Shown one piece after another: positions 24,941 to 35,670 of a DNA stretch of 64,000 nucleotides (position 1 is the stretch's first letter; every line of letters starts with the position of its first letter). The notes below the pieces were generated by a model, which made no database searches, was not told where the DNA came from, and saw only the letters and a program-made list of their open reading frames with translations. Position numbers and translations under genes: made by a program. Origin of the DNA: Brachypodium distachyon. Lineage: Eukaryota > Streptophyta > Magnoliopsida > Poales > Poaceae. The stretch covers positions 39,273,237 to 39,337,236 of the forward strand of contig NC_016133.3 in assembly GCF_000005505.3 (NCBI RefSeq). Direction: 5' to 3'.

Positions 24941-26483
24941 TTTTTAGAAACACAGTAAAGAGGAGACACTCACAGTGGCATGCACACTCAACCTGTTACC
25001 AGATGCGAGTGGGTTGGCAGATCTTGAGGCTGAGGCGCCTTCGTTGTCGTCAGTACACATTGAAGGGGCGCGTAGAGATAAACAAAACTTTTCCTACGCG
25101 AACTCCCAAGATCTAGCCGAGGTAGAAGGCCACGAGGATTACCACTAGACGCGCAGTTGCGGATTATCGATGCGGCGTCTTGATGCAGTGCAGTCCCTCG
25201 ATCCGATCCAGCCGATCCAATCCCGCGATCGTCGAAGTGCTGAACGTACAGCACCTCTGCCGGTATCCACACGTGCGAGGAGGAGCTCCGGCGGCGGACT
25301 GCTAGGTCCGGTGCGACGGTTGAACTGAATCGGGCTAGGGTTCTCAACGCATGAGAGTGGAAAAACCGTACCCCTTAGGCATCCCACGCCCCTGCTTATA
25401 TATCGAGTGGAAGTAGGCTCCAAGCCTTGTGGCCCATCCACCCTGCGAGTCCAACTCGCATTGTCAGCCCAATTCCAGTTCGGGTCCAACCCGACCAAAT
25501 ACTTGCTCCCGCTCTTAAGTGTGTGACCCCACAGGCTCATGGTGACTTGGACACGATTGGAGTCCGACTCACAATCGATCAATCGGTAGCGGCTCCTAGC
25601 AGAACGTGCCGACTCCCAAGTACCATCGAGTCATGACGACGTACCTTCCAATGTGACATACGTCTTAGTCCCTTTTGCCTCACGATATACCTTGTCGAAC
25701 TATAGGCGATTAATCGTCATCCCTTTAATAGTTCAACTCTCTTCTCGATCTGTGATATACGATTCATCCGACTAACTCTTAGTCGATCGACCCGGTTAAC
25801 AGTTAACCAAGTCGCGCATGGCCATGCTTCCCGAATCATATCACTCGAGAGGGCCCAGAGAATATCTCTCCAGTCGGAGGGGCAAAATCCCATCTTGGTT
25901 ATCCACATCACACAGCTTGATTCTCAGTCAACCCGAACTCTGCCTTTATAACTGCCCTGTTACGGAACAACGTTTGACAGAACCTAAGTTGGTGATCCAC
26001 AACTCGGATTGTGCGATAACCTCAGGTCTAAGGATTACATTGATTGAGACATGCAAATGACGACCTACTCGTTGCATCTCAATATGGGTCAGTCCGACTC
26101 GCTAAACTCTTTAGCCGAGTCCGTGTAAACTGGAATGACATCACCATGCCCATGACAAGTGGAACCGAGTCATCAGCCAACTTTCACATTAGTCTAGGTT
26201 ATGTGTCCAGCACAACCTCAATGACTAAGGACAATTTAGTATGAACAACATGAATACATAGTTCCACAATCAAATCACATATTCAATGATACATATCAGA
26301 TGTTCAAACAAGGACAACTTAATAATATTTATGAATACATTGGGAATTACATCATACATGATTGCCTCTAGGGCATATTCCCAACACACATGCGCCTTCG
26401 TTGTCGTCAGTACACATGGCAATTCTAAGAGTTGAACACGGTGGGATTCTTCCACTGGAAACAACTCAGCTAACTGAGCTGTA
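24941..26483 (-). mobile_element. tRNA-derived SINE-like element, copy 3, interrupted
   Basis: The 3' part lies at 24941-25060 and the 5' part at about 26392-26483. It is split by a solo LTR and disturbed by a 26-bp tandem duplication (GCGCCTTCGTTGTCGTCAGT and on). A Stowaway MITE sits at its 5' edge. Confidence 0.5.
25061..26386 (-). mobile_element. Solo LTR of a Copia element
   Basis: 1326 bp with TG...CA ends, flanked by the perfect 5-bp target duplication CACAT at 25056-25060 and 26387-26391. On the minus strand it begins TGTTGGGAATATGCCCTAGA, the conserved start of grass Angela/Inga/BARE-type Copia LTRs. There is no internal region or second LTR, so it arose by LTR-LTR recombination. 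The open frames inside are not genes. Confidence 0.85.
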
Positions 26484-26485
26484 TA

Positions 26486-26598
26486 CTCCCTCCGTCCAAC
26501 AAAAAATGTTTCAAGTTTGTTAAAATTTAGATGTATCTAATGTGTAGATGCATTTAAATTTGGTCAAACTTGAGACATACTTTGTTGGACGGAGGGAG
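26486..26598. mobile_element. Stowaway MITE
   Basis: 113 bp with near-perfect inverted ends CTCCCTCCGTCCAACAAA and TTTGTTGGACGGAGGGAG, flanked by TA on both sides (26484-26485 and 26599-26600). It sits at the 5' edge of SINE-like copy 3. The other two copies lack it, so it is younger than the tandem duplication. Confidence 0.9.
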
Positions 26599-26760
26599 TA
26601 TCAATTTTGGCAAACATTGTTTTCATGTAATTTCACATTTATATATATGATTATCGTGGTTCCTCTGAGAATTTCGGAATAGCAAAAAATACAGATAGAT
26701 AAAGATAAGCTTTGCTCGTCTAGCTAGCGTGGGCATATCACGTCCCATCGATCATCAGCC

Positions 26761-27922
26761 ATTAATCCTCGAGAGCACCAAAATAAAAACAGAATTTCCG
26801 AGAGCATCTCCCGATGACCCGATCTGACCTGACCAGCCAGCCAGCCAGCCGCGTGATTCGCCACGGCGGCAAAGCGAATCTCCCCTGGACGCGACGTATT
26901 TGACCTCTCGCCCCGATCGATCCCGATGGCTCCGTCGTCGTAGTACATCGCCCTCGCCCTTTCCGGCCCCTGGATTAATGGCGAACCGCGGGCGACACGG
27001 GCACGCGCGCTCTGCAGTGCCCGCAGCACGAACGTACTAGTACAACGTCGCCAAAGGGAGAAATTACAAGCTACCCCCCGTTGTACTATCATCAGCTGCC
27101 CAGCGCGACGTACAGCGCGAATGACACAATATTCGCTGGGGCACTACGGTATTCCCCGGGGTCACTCCGACTCGACGTCGTGCCGGCCGCCCCGTTGGCC
27201 GTTGGCAGTGGAGCCGCGTCCCCTCGGGGCCGGCTGTGCGCAACAAACAAAACCCAATCCAATCCGCGCGCCGGGCACTTTGCCACTTCTTCCCCCTTCC
27301 CTTCCTTATCTGCTGCGCCGGAAGAAGAGATATTTACGTTAGTCTCCGGAGCACCGCACGCACGTATCTGTGGTAAGCTTCCAAGGGCCTCTGGTGCTCT
27401 GGTGATTGAGCACCTGAGGTTGGGGCACTAGCTCTTGCCGTCAATGGCATCTGCACGGGATATGCCAAGTCGCCAGAAATTACAAGCTGTAAAATATAAG
27501 TACTGTAACTATTGATGGGTCACACACATATCGTGACCAAACTTGGGCACTTTACCGTAGAGTTTGATGTCTGTCTCTGAGCAGCTGCGGCTCTAATTAA
27601 AGCCAACTACTACATATGATTGTCTTGTGGACCATGCACGTACCACCCAACTATGCAAAATGTAATCTTATCCCAAGAAGGGGTTATCAAACTCATAACC
27701 ACCATTATGCGGCACTTGACAAAAGTGCAATCATGCGCTATATTTCCACACGCACCATGCGCGCAGCACTCTGGCTAGTTGAGCTTACATATATCACCCA
27801 GCCCAGCTGCATGCCTTCAGTTTCAGCGACCACATGAGAGCCCCGGGCCATCGTGCCGTCGTCGTGCGATAGGCTACATTGGGGACCTTTTTCATTCTTG
27901 CAGAGCCCACCCGCGGTGGACA
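26761..27922. other. Intergenic, GC-rich at 26.8-27.4 kb, no supported gene
   Basis: Between the duplicated block and the LINE nest. A GC-rich part (about 26.8-27.4 kb) is followed by AT-rich DNA. Positions 27283-27372 look like a plant 5' leader (CTTCTTCCCCCTTCCCTTCC, then a donor-like TGTG|GTAAGC), but no coding exon follows. Confidence 0.4.
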
Positions 27923-27928
27923 AATTAA

Positions 27929-29261
27929 TTTTTTTTCGAAAAGGGGGAATACCCCCTCTACATCAATCGATGCACACAGCCATAATATTATTAAGTCAAG
28001 TCTCGTAACATCATCCACAAGTACATCTGAAGAGTGCTCAAAAGAAAAACATAAAGGCTGAAAAGATCATCCATTATCCAGCCTACGCTCGGCACGCCAC
28101 CCAAACTGGCTGTAGAAAGCCCGTGCTACCGTCTCCATACGGCTGCACCCAAAATCCATAAAATCCTTAGCCCCCGTCGGAAGCAGTGGGGACCAAATAC
28201 GGAGCCAGTACACCGTCCGACATATCACCTGCAAAAAATTGGAAACTTTCTTTCTGTTAAAAAAAGGTCATTCCGACAATTTCAAATAGACCAACAAATC
28301 GCACAAGACCCAACAAGAATGAGCGATTTTAGAGATTTCTCCATCCCATGGAGCCAACGATCAAACATATTCGAGATGCAAGTTGGTGGTGGTGGATTAA
28401 AAGTCACAAAGACAACTCTCCACACCAAGCACGCCATAGGACAATCGAAAAAAAGATGATGAATAGTTTCGTCATGATCACAAAAAACACACCTTTTGCA
28501 ACCATGCCAATTTCTTGTAGCCAAGTTATCCTCAGTAAGTACAACCCATCGGCAAAGGAGCCATGCAAATATTTTAATCTTGAGAGGCAACCTAAGTTTC
28601 CAAATAATTTTATGGCGAAACTGACAATCATTATTAATCAAGAATTGATAAAAAGATTTCACGGAGTACGACCCCGAAGAAGACAACACCCAGGAAAAAG
28701 AATCTGCTTGGTCAACAAGTTGAGCTGTAGCAAGTTTTGCACACAGCTCCTCCCAGACAAATAATCTCGCCCCAACAATATTCCTCCTAAAGACAATATT
28801 TGGAGGCACAATCGTCACCTCTGCAACACAAGCGTGGTGATTTAACGCAATCCTATAAAGAGAGGGAAACTGATCCTTGAGAGGAACGTGCCCCCCAACC
28901 ACCTATCTTTCCAAAAGTTCACAGCCAAACCACAGTTGACAGTAAACGAAACATGAGGGGGGGAAAATGGTCTCACCCTCAACAAACCCTTCCAAAAAGG
29001 GGAGTCAGACGCTCTCGACTCGACCTGGGACAGAGATTTTGCATAAAGTTACTTATTACGAAGCAACTCTAGCCAAAGTCCTTCCCCATCCAGAATTTTA
29101 AACAACCATTTGCTCGGCAGACAAATGTTTTTAATTTATAAATTTTCAACACCCAGACCGCCTTGTTCACGCGGTCTGCAGATGATGTCCCATTTAGTTA
29201 TGTATTTCCGCTTATGCTCGTCACATTGCCAAAAAATCTATAAAAATCAAGTCTCTTAGCT
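27929..29261 (-). mobile_element. LINE, 3' part (rest at 48547-52043)
   Basis: The minus strand contains the end of ORF2 and a 3'UTR ending GGGGGTATTCCCCCTTTTCG plus a run of eight A (27929-27936), a usual grass LINE tail. The first residues next to the break read AKRLDFYRF, which continue the RT protein that stops at EVPKGV at 48547. The piece was separated from the 5' part by the 19.3-kb Gypsy insertion. AATTAA at 27923-27928 matches AATTAA at 52044-52049 and may be the LINE target duplication. Confidence 0.85.
28282..28902 (-). pseudogene. LINE ORF2 C-terminal zinc-binding domain (zf-RVT)
   Basis: The open frame encodes the RT-associated zinc finger: IIWKLRLPLKIKIFAWLLCR, then CKRCVFCDHDETIHHLFFDC, with the C-x2-C-x7-H-x4-C spacing. 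It is the 3' continuation of the reverse transcriptase at 48547-51019. Stops upstream (around 29060 and 29130) show that ORF2 was already broken, apart from the Gypsy insertion. Not a host gene. Confidence 0.8.
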
Positions 29262-30199
29262 TGTCGTAGCCCAGGGCTTAGACACCGGGAATGCTGGGCA
29301 CCCCCTTTTAGGTTCGGCAATGGGCGACGGGGATCGCTCCGGCGATCGCCGGCGAGGCCAATGACGAGCGTAGCAATGAACAAGCAAGTTTACCCAGGTT
29401 CGGGCCACCTGGAGGTGTAAAACCCTACGTCCTGCTTCTGAGTATGTATTAGCCAATGAACAAGTGTTTATAGGTTGCCGGGAGAGTCCCCAGGCGCTCT
29501 CTTCCTTTCTGTTAAATGGCTACTTACTATTTCTGGACTAAATCTCTAGGAATAGTAACCCAGCTAGAGTCGACGACCCCTTTGACCAGTGGCCTCGGTC
29601 CTCCTTTTATACTCAAGGGGATACCACAGGTGCCTTGATCTGCATGGGGGACGAGCTTTTGGACACGCGCTGAACGAAAACCCTAGGCAGCTTGCCTTTG
29701 CTGCGCTGGCATGCATGCACGGTACAAAACACTGTAGCTAGGACGATACGCGCCCTAGATTCACTGCGAGCTACTCACTATAGGTTGACTAGAAAGGAAA
29801 CCACTTCCCTGTCGGAGCATTTAATGCTCGACTTGTGCCACACTTCAAGCTCCGACCAGCTCTGCACAGAAGGAGCCCGCCGGGCGGCCACGTGACGTCG
29901 ATACCCTGCCTGCACTGGGCACCGGCCCTGACGTAAGCGCCTACGTCAGGAGGCACCCTCCCCGGCAAGTGAGCTTCCCGGGGGGGCGTCCTGATGGGAA
30001 TCTTCACGCTGTCATCCGGGGTAACCCCCGTAGCCCGGCTAGTCTTGCTCCAGGGCAACCCCCTTCCCAGGCTCCTGCCGGGCTGGTGGCTTCCCGGGCA
30101 GCTCGCACTGTGCTGCCCAGGGTGCCGCCCTTGCGGGGAGCAAGCGAGGCGACCCACGCGTTGAGCAACGGTGGTACCCTGGGTGCCACTGGTGCGACA
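29262..30199 (-). repeat. 3' LTR of Gypsy element A
   Basis: 938 bp, plus-strand ends TGTCGTAGCC and GGTGCGACA. Pairs with 47612-48546. It abuts the target duplication TAGCT and the polypurine tract. Confidence 0.88.
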
Positions 30200-30638
30200 G
30201 TAGCCCCCGGGCGTGGGCCGGCAACGTCTGTTCCCGGGCGAAATCATCCTTGGTCGGTTGCCGGGCTACGCCCTAACCGACACGTGGGTCCCAAGTTGTA
30301 TCGGGTTCCCGACCATGTGCTGTTCCAGGGACTCCGCCGTTACGGCAGAGTGGTGGGGGGGGGGGGGGGGGCGGCGAGATTTCCGCCCTAACCTTCCCCT
30401 TAATTGCGGGTGGTTAAGGCCACATTGCGCATTCCCCTCTTAAAACGCAGTTATCCCCAGTGCACCCGTAGGATGCGGATGTGACCGTTGCTCAGTGCTA
30501 GGGTGCCATAAAACCCCATCGCTGTGCCGGGGGGCAATCACTTAGACCCCAGTCCTTCCACCTCATCCAGAATTCCTTTGCGCTCATCGCCGGGTGCCTC
30601 AGCTTGGCTTGAAGTAACTTATTTTGCTCTTGTCGCAG

Positions 30639-32183
30639 GTCCCAATGCGCCCACCACAGGGATGGGCTATACGGTGATCGACCTCGCCTCTAACGCCGAG
30701 GTCGTTGGGTTGGAGGACGAGCCAGAGGTCGCTCCCGCATCAAGCCCCACCGCCCCAGACACGACGGTGGTGGCGCCCACCGCCGCTACCGGAGTGGGGC
30801 TCGGCGGCGCGTCCCCGGCCTCGCAGGCCGGGGGCGCGGGTCCCGCGGCTGCCCAGCAGGAGACGACTCCTGCCGGGGGCGTGGCCCCTCCACCAGACCC
30901 GCGGTCCATGGGTGCGGGTGTGGAGGAAGACGTGGTAGGGGAGCAGCAGGCAGCTCCCCTGCAAGGGGACGATGCTCCACACGGCCAGACCATGGCAGCG
31001 GGGGTCTCGTCGTCGTCCACCGGTACCTCCAGCACAGACCTCGGCATTCTTGCCGGGGCGACTTGGGACCCAATCACCTGGGACCCAAATATCTACGATC
31101 TACGCCATCAAGGAGCAGCAACTAGCGTTCGTCACCTCGTTCAACAAGGTGAGGGAGCACCATGAGCTTGCGAAGCTTCAGCTGGGTGGAGTGCAGTAGG
31201 ACGTCGAGAGGGAGCGGCAAGAGCTCTCCCGGCTAATGGAGGAGACCCAGCTAGCCCGTCAGGCCAGGGACGAGGCCACAACGCCAGTCGTCCCCGAGGC
31301 GGAGCTCCACCGGCAGCCGGAGGCCCAACGCGCCGAGAACCAGCAAGTATTGGACTCACTGGCCGCGGCGCAGGAGAAGGCCAACAAGGAGCACGAGGAC
31401 ATGCTAGCAACAGCTCAAGCTCGCCTCAACGAGAAGAGCGAGCTGGTCAACGGCTACTCCTCCCAACTCCAGGCATTGCACGTGAAGCTGGAGGAGCAGG
31501 CCAAGGCCGCGGAGGACGCGGCAGCGGCGTCGGCACGGCGAGAGAAGGAGCTGCGGGAGTAGTTCCGGACCCAGGAGCGCGAACTTGAGGGGGAGCTCAA
31601 TTCCACCAAGGAAAGGAGCGCCCATCTCGACTCCGAGCTGACCATCGCCCAGGGCGAGCTCCTCAGGACTGGCGAGGACAACGTGAGCAAGGCCGCGGAG
31701 ATCGTGCGGCTGACGGAACGCCTCCAGAAGGCCAAGCTTGCGGTGGTGACCTCGCACAGCAACCACGACAAGTTGGCGGAGCAGCGGCGGAAGGAGACCG
31801 AGAAGCTGCTTGAAATCGCCCAGGCCACGCGAGCTGCTGTCGAGGTTCGAGCTGCAGGCGGCGAAGGTGGATGGCACGGACGTCAACACCCTGATCCCAT
31901 TCTTTTCTGACATGGTGGGGAAGCTTGGGGCGTTGGACGTGTGGATCTCCAGGTTTTGCGATGGGGAGCGTCGTGCGCCAGGGAGATCGCCGAGACGATC
32001 CTCCCCCGGGTGCACTACTACCACCCCAACTTCCCTTTCGGGGCACTGTTGGATGCATGGTCGGACAGTGAGGACAGTCCCTCCCACACCAAGGCAGTGG
32101 GCAAGTTCATCGACGAACTGGTGGAGCGGATGCAGTGGAAGCCGGAGCCCTCAGCGGAAGACCCCGGCAACCAGTCGTCGTAG
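30639..32183 (+). pseudogene. Antisense coiled-coil gene of element A, last exon only
   Basis: Runs opposite to element A's own gag. The exon begins after a good acceptor (TTGTCGCAG|GTCCC at 30638/30639, phase 1) and encodes an Ala/Pro-rich part followed by TWDPITWDPN and a long heptad-rich coiled coil. It ends at TAG 32181-32183 after EDPGNQSS. It matches exon 3 of the antisense gene in element B residue by residue in blocks (LGALDVWI, LLDAWSD, VERMQ). Damage: TAG stops at 31197 and 31560 and frameshifts near 31840 and 31960. The upstream exons are missing, apparently by deletion just before the acceptor. Role unknown. Confidence 0.65.
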
Positions 32184-32970
32184 TCCCCTGCTAGCCTTTG
32201 TTTTACCTTTGTTTCCTGCAAGTGGCGCTTGGCGCCGTTGAACAGTTATGGTTTTATTAGCCCATGTAATCATTCGTTACTTTTAGAAATTTCGCCTTTT
32301 GGTTCTACTTGGTACTTGTTCCTAAAATTGACTTGTGGGGTGGACCTTCCTGTCCTCATGTGTTATGCTTTGTGTTGCTGGGACTCGCACGCTACTCACT
32401 TAACCAGACCAGGGACCCGGGACGGACCCGCAGTGCCAACCTGGGGTTAAGTAGCAGCAGCGAGCCACTCCACTTGCGGGTTAGCTACTCCCAAGCACGC
32501 GTCTATGGGACGGACCCGCAAGCCGCATGAGGAGCGCACTCCTGCAAGCGTCCTTCTAACACTCCAGCCGCACGCAAGACCCGACCCACACCAATGAGCC
32601 AGCGTCGAGATTAGAAAGTTAGGCACCTAGGATAATGCACTTAGTTGTCTGTTCTCTTGTCGAACGTATCGGTTCTGCACTTGGAACGCCTGCTGGAGGG
32701 ATGCGGCAAGGGTGCGGTGACGGTGCACCCATCGGCGCTGAGCACTGATGGCATGCACCACCACCGCGTCTCTGCGGCAACCATCGCCTTGGAAATGCCC
32801 GGAGGAGTGATGTAGTAGGGACGCGATGGTGGGAACACCCTCGGCGCTTGCGCGCAGAGGAATGCACCACCACCGCTTCTCTACTGCATCGCTCGCCATC
32901 TTCTCAGCTTTGCCTTGAGTTGCTCCGTGGCCACCATGCCCCTTTATAGGCATGGTGGAGAATCCTGCCA
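32184..32970 (-). other. Element A non-coding spacer with repeats
   Basis: Region between the lost pol and the antisense exon. It contains degenerate copies of a GC-rich unit (TGCACCACCACCGC...TCTCTGC) also found, in inverse orientation, at 40.7-41.1 kb in element B. No coding capacity. Confidence 0.5.
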
Positions 32971-33152
32971 TGTAACATCCCAATTTTTCAAAACTCTTCA
33001 TATGCATTGCATATCATAAGCATCATGTCACCTTTGCATTTGATCACTTTCAAAACCCTAAAAATTGCTCAGAAAACCCTTTTGCGGAAACGCCTTTATT
33101 TGATTTTGGGCTTTGATCTTGCTCTTGAGTATTTGCATTTTAACCATGAGGG
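32971..33152. mobile_element. Fragment of a third LTR (element C)
   Basis: A 182-bp piece starting TGTAACATCCCAATTTTTC, unlike elements A and B and much more AT-rich. The TG start and TGTAACATCCC form are typical of other grass Gypsy LTRs. It ends exactly at the start of element B's 5' LTR, so B probably inserted into C. Confidence 0.5.
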
Positions 33153-34001
33153 TGTCGCACCAGTGGCACCCGGGGTACCACCGCTGCGCGACGCGTGGCC
33201 CCCTCCCCTGGGTTCTCGGGAAGGTCTCATCCCAGGGAGCGCCGACAAGCTTCCCGGCAAGCTACCAGCCCGAAAGGGGCTAGCGGGGCTTCCGGGAATA
33301 TTCCCGCTTAGGCACCTCCCGGGAAGCTGCTTCCCGGGAGGAGGTTCCCGGGTGCGCTGGGCCCGGGTGCTTCCCGGGCCGACTTGCGGGGACTGGGGGT
33401 TCCCGGACGCGTGCCCCCGCCTCGGGTCGTGGGGCCCACTGGACAGCGCCGCGCGGGCGCATGACGGGCGCGGAACGCGCGGTTCCACTGGACACTTGTA
33501 GTACATGCACTGTGGCACATGTGGCTTCCCCTTGTGTATAAAAGGAGGACCCATGCCAACGGTCTAGGGGGTTTGAGGGTTGACGGGTTAGACAGTTGGG
33601 AGGTTAGTCAGTTGGTCAGTTAGTTGGTTTGGACGAAGCTCGCTCGATAGATGCTTACTGGCTCCAGTAGGCAGCCAACGGTGAGCGGTGAGGAGCGCCT
33701 AGCCACTGAGAGAAAGCCCGGGAGCTTGCCCGGCAACCTGGAAACCTTTGATCCGTAATCAATATCAATTCAGACAGCAGGACGTAGGGTTTTACGCCTC
33801 CGGGTGGCCCGAACCTGGGTAAAAAACGTGCGTGCATCTGTTCTTGGGCTAGCGCGTACCCCTAGCTCTTCGTCTCGCCGGCCCTGTAGGGCCTCATCGC
33901 CCGTGCCGGCGATCACCGGGTCTCCGCCCCAGACGCCCCTACCGAACCTAAAAGGGGGGCGTGGCCGCACGCCCCCGGTGTCGGAGCACCGAGCGACGAC
34001 A
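33153..34001 (+). repeat. 5' LTR of element B
   Basis: 849 bp from TGTCGCACCAG to GCGACGACA. Its first 190 bp match 46183-46375 with a few, mostly C/T or G/A, differences. A TATA-like GTGTATAAAAGG lies at about 33534-33545, a likely promoter for the genomic transcript. Confidence 0.85.
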
Positions 34002-34101
34002 TCTGGCGCGCCAGGTAGGGGGCGCGGGAGTGGACAGCGCCGGCAGCGGAAGTTTCCATCGGCATCGGCTTCACTCTTCTTCATCGACGAGCCTTGTCAC
34101 C

Positions 34102-35670
34102 ATGCCCCCCAAGCGGGCTGGTGATTCACGCATAGACCTGCGTGAGGCCCCAGCGGCGCACACGCGGTCGCACAACGTGCGACCCGAGTCGAGAGCTCAA
34201 GAGAATCCCGAGCCCTCGAGGGTGCAGCAAACGCAGCTGCCTCCACCGCCTCCCCGACCGTCGACCGACAATCGGCCGAGGGGGCCGGCTGCCCCCAGCG
34301 CTGGGGGCAGTCGGGCGAGCACGCATGGCGTCGCCCGGGCCAGCCAACGGGTGGAGTCGCAACCCGAGGATGCTCCGCGGCAGCGGCACCCGGAGCACGC
34401 CGCGTCACGGGCGACCCCTGGGGGTTCGCACCCGGAGGCGTTCGGGGCCAGGGCGGGAAGCAGCCGCTCAGGAAATTGGTTGCCCCCCGTGCGAACCCCA
34501 GCTGAAGCCATCATCGCCGCACGCGTCATGGTGCGGTACGAGCCGCAGCAGGGCACGCCGGCACACGAGACGTGGGGCGAGGAGTTGGAAGCGCTTCTCG
34601 TCCTGGCCGCCCAACAGCCGCAAGGCGAGGGCGCCCCGGTAGGCTCCGGCCACGGGCTGGACTCAGAGCGCGAAGGCGCGCCACCCGCCTCGCGACAGGG
34701 GGAGAACCCTCCCCCTCCTCAGCGGGGCCTGGTAGACGGGGGCCCGGAGGGGTCCTCGAATTCGTCGCCCACCGTCCCGGGGGGCGATGCGCGTGGCATC
34801 TTGAATGCCCGACAACAGGAGGATCTGCGCCCGCGCTTGGAGCGCCGGCGCAGACGCGAGGTGGAGCGCCGGCACCCACTGGAGCAAGAAGATGCTCCCC
34901 TGGGCCCAGAAGACGGCTGCACCGCGTTCGTGCGCGAGTTGCGGCAGGTGGTGTGGCCCCGCAAGTTCCGAGCGCCTGCGCTCGGTACGTACGACGGGAC
35001 CGCTAACCCCAAAGATTTTCTCCTGACCTATACGCTGAGCATGCATGCCATCGGCGCCGACGACAAAGTCAGGGCGAACTGGTTCCCGATGGTCCTGAAG
35101 GGATCAGTGCGAACCTGGTTGCTCAACCTGCCCGCCGGATCCGTCGCCACCTGGGCAGACCTGCGCGAGCAGTTCGTGAGCGCGTTCCAGGGCGGCTATA
35201 GGCGCCCGGGAACCATGGCGGAGCTGCACACCATCGTGCAAAAACCAGGAGAGACGTTGCGGGCCTTCGTCAACCGCTTCTCCAATCTCTTCTATTCTAT
35301 CCCGGAGGCGGAGGCGGCCGCCATAATAAACACCTTCACCATCAACGTCCGCGACCCCAAAATGCGTGAGAAGCTGAGCACGCATCGGATCCGGACGACG
35401 CAGGACTTGTACGCCTTGGCACACAAGTGCGCCATGGCTGAGGAGGGGCGCCTAGCGCCCGAGCTGGCAGCCCAGGCTGCCGCGAGCCCTGGCGAGGGCT
35501 CGCAGAAGAAGGGTTCCCGTAAGCGCAGTGGGAAGCAAGTCCTCGCTGCGGACTCGGGGGCTCCTGCCGCGAGGCCCACGAAGAAGGCCTCGCCGGGGGG
35601 AGAATCTGGCGGGAAGCAGGGCGACGCGTCCCGCTGTCCTATCCACAACAACTCCACCCACGACGCGTAG
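34102..35670 (+). pseudogene. gag of element B
   Basis: ATG at 34102 (MPPKRAGDSR), about 100 nt after the primer site. A Pro/Arg/Glu-rich N-terminal half leads into the retrotransposon gag core (KFRAPALGTYDGTANPKDFLL...SVRTWLLNLPAGSVATWADL...KPGETLRAFVNRFSNLFYSI) and a Lys-rich tail. It ends at TAG 35668 in the middle of HDA-stop-SCRV; a zinc-knuckle-like CFNCG follows 80 nt later, so the stop is a mutation. It would form the particle around the RNA. Confidence 0.8.

Larger units (their letters stand above)
23205..26760. repeat. Three-copy segmental tandem duplication
   Basis: Copy 1 (about 23205-23980) and copy 2 (about 23995-24760) are offset by about 791 bp. They share CATTTTGTGACAAACATTTT..., TTTAAACAGGGGC, the SINE-like segment and TATCACGTCCCATC. 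Copy 3 restarts mid-unit at about 24807 (CATGGGAAGGATTTACATC), about 585 bp after the same word in copy 2, and runs to about 26760 with later insertions. Sequence that follows copy 3 (CCCGATGACCCGATCTGACCT, about 26810) also lies at the copy 2/3 junction (24787-24806), marking where the second duplication joined. Confidence 0.75.

Noticed and set aside
25145..25582. 145-codon minus-strand frame
   Set aside because: Lies fully inside the solo Copia LTR, which is non-coding in this class.
30355..30371. Run of 17 G as a G-quadruplex regulator
   Set aside because: It sits in a dead Gypsy element; the length of such a run is also unreliable in sequencing.
30524..30638. Treating the upstream extension as coding in element A's antisense exon
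   Set aside because: The stretch before 30639 looks like leader plus intron (acceptor TTGTCGCAG); element B shows the exon beginning at the matching place.
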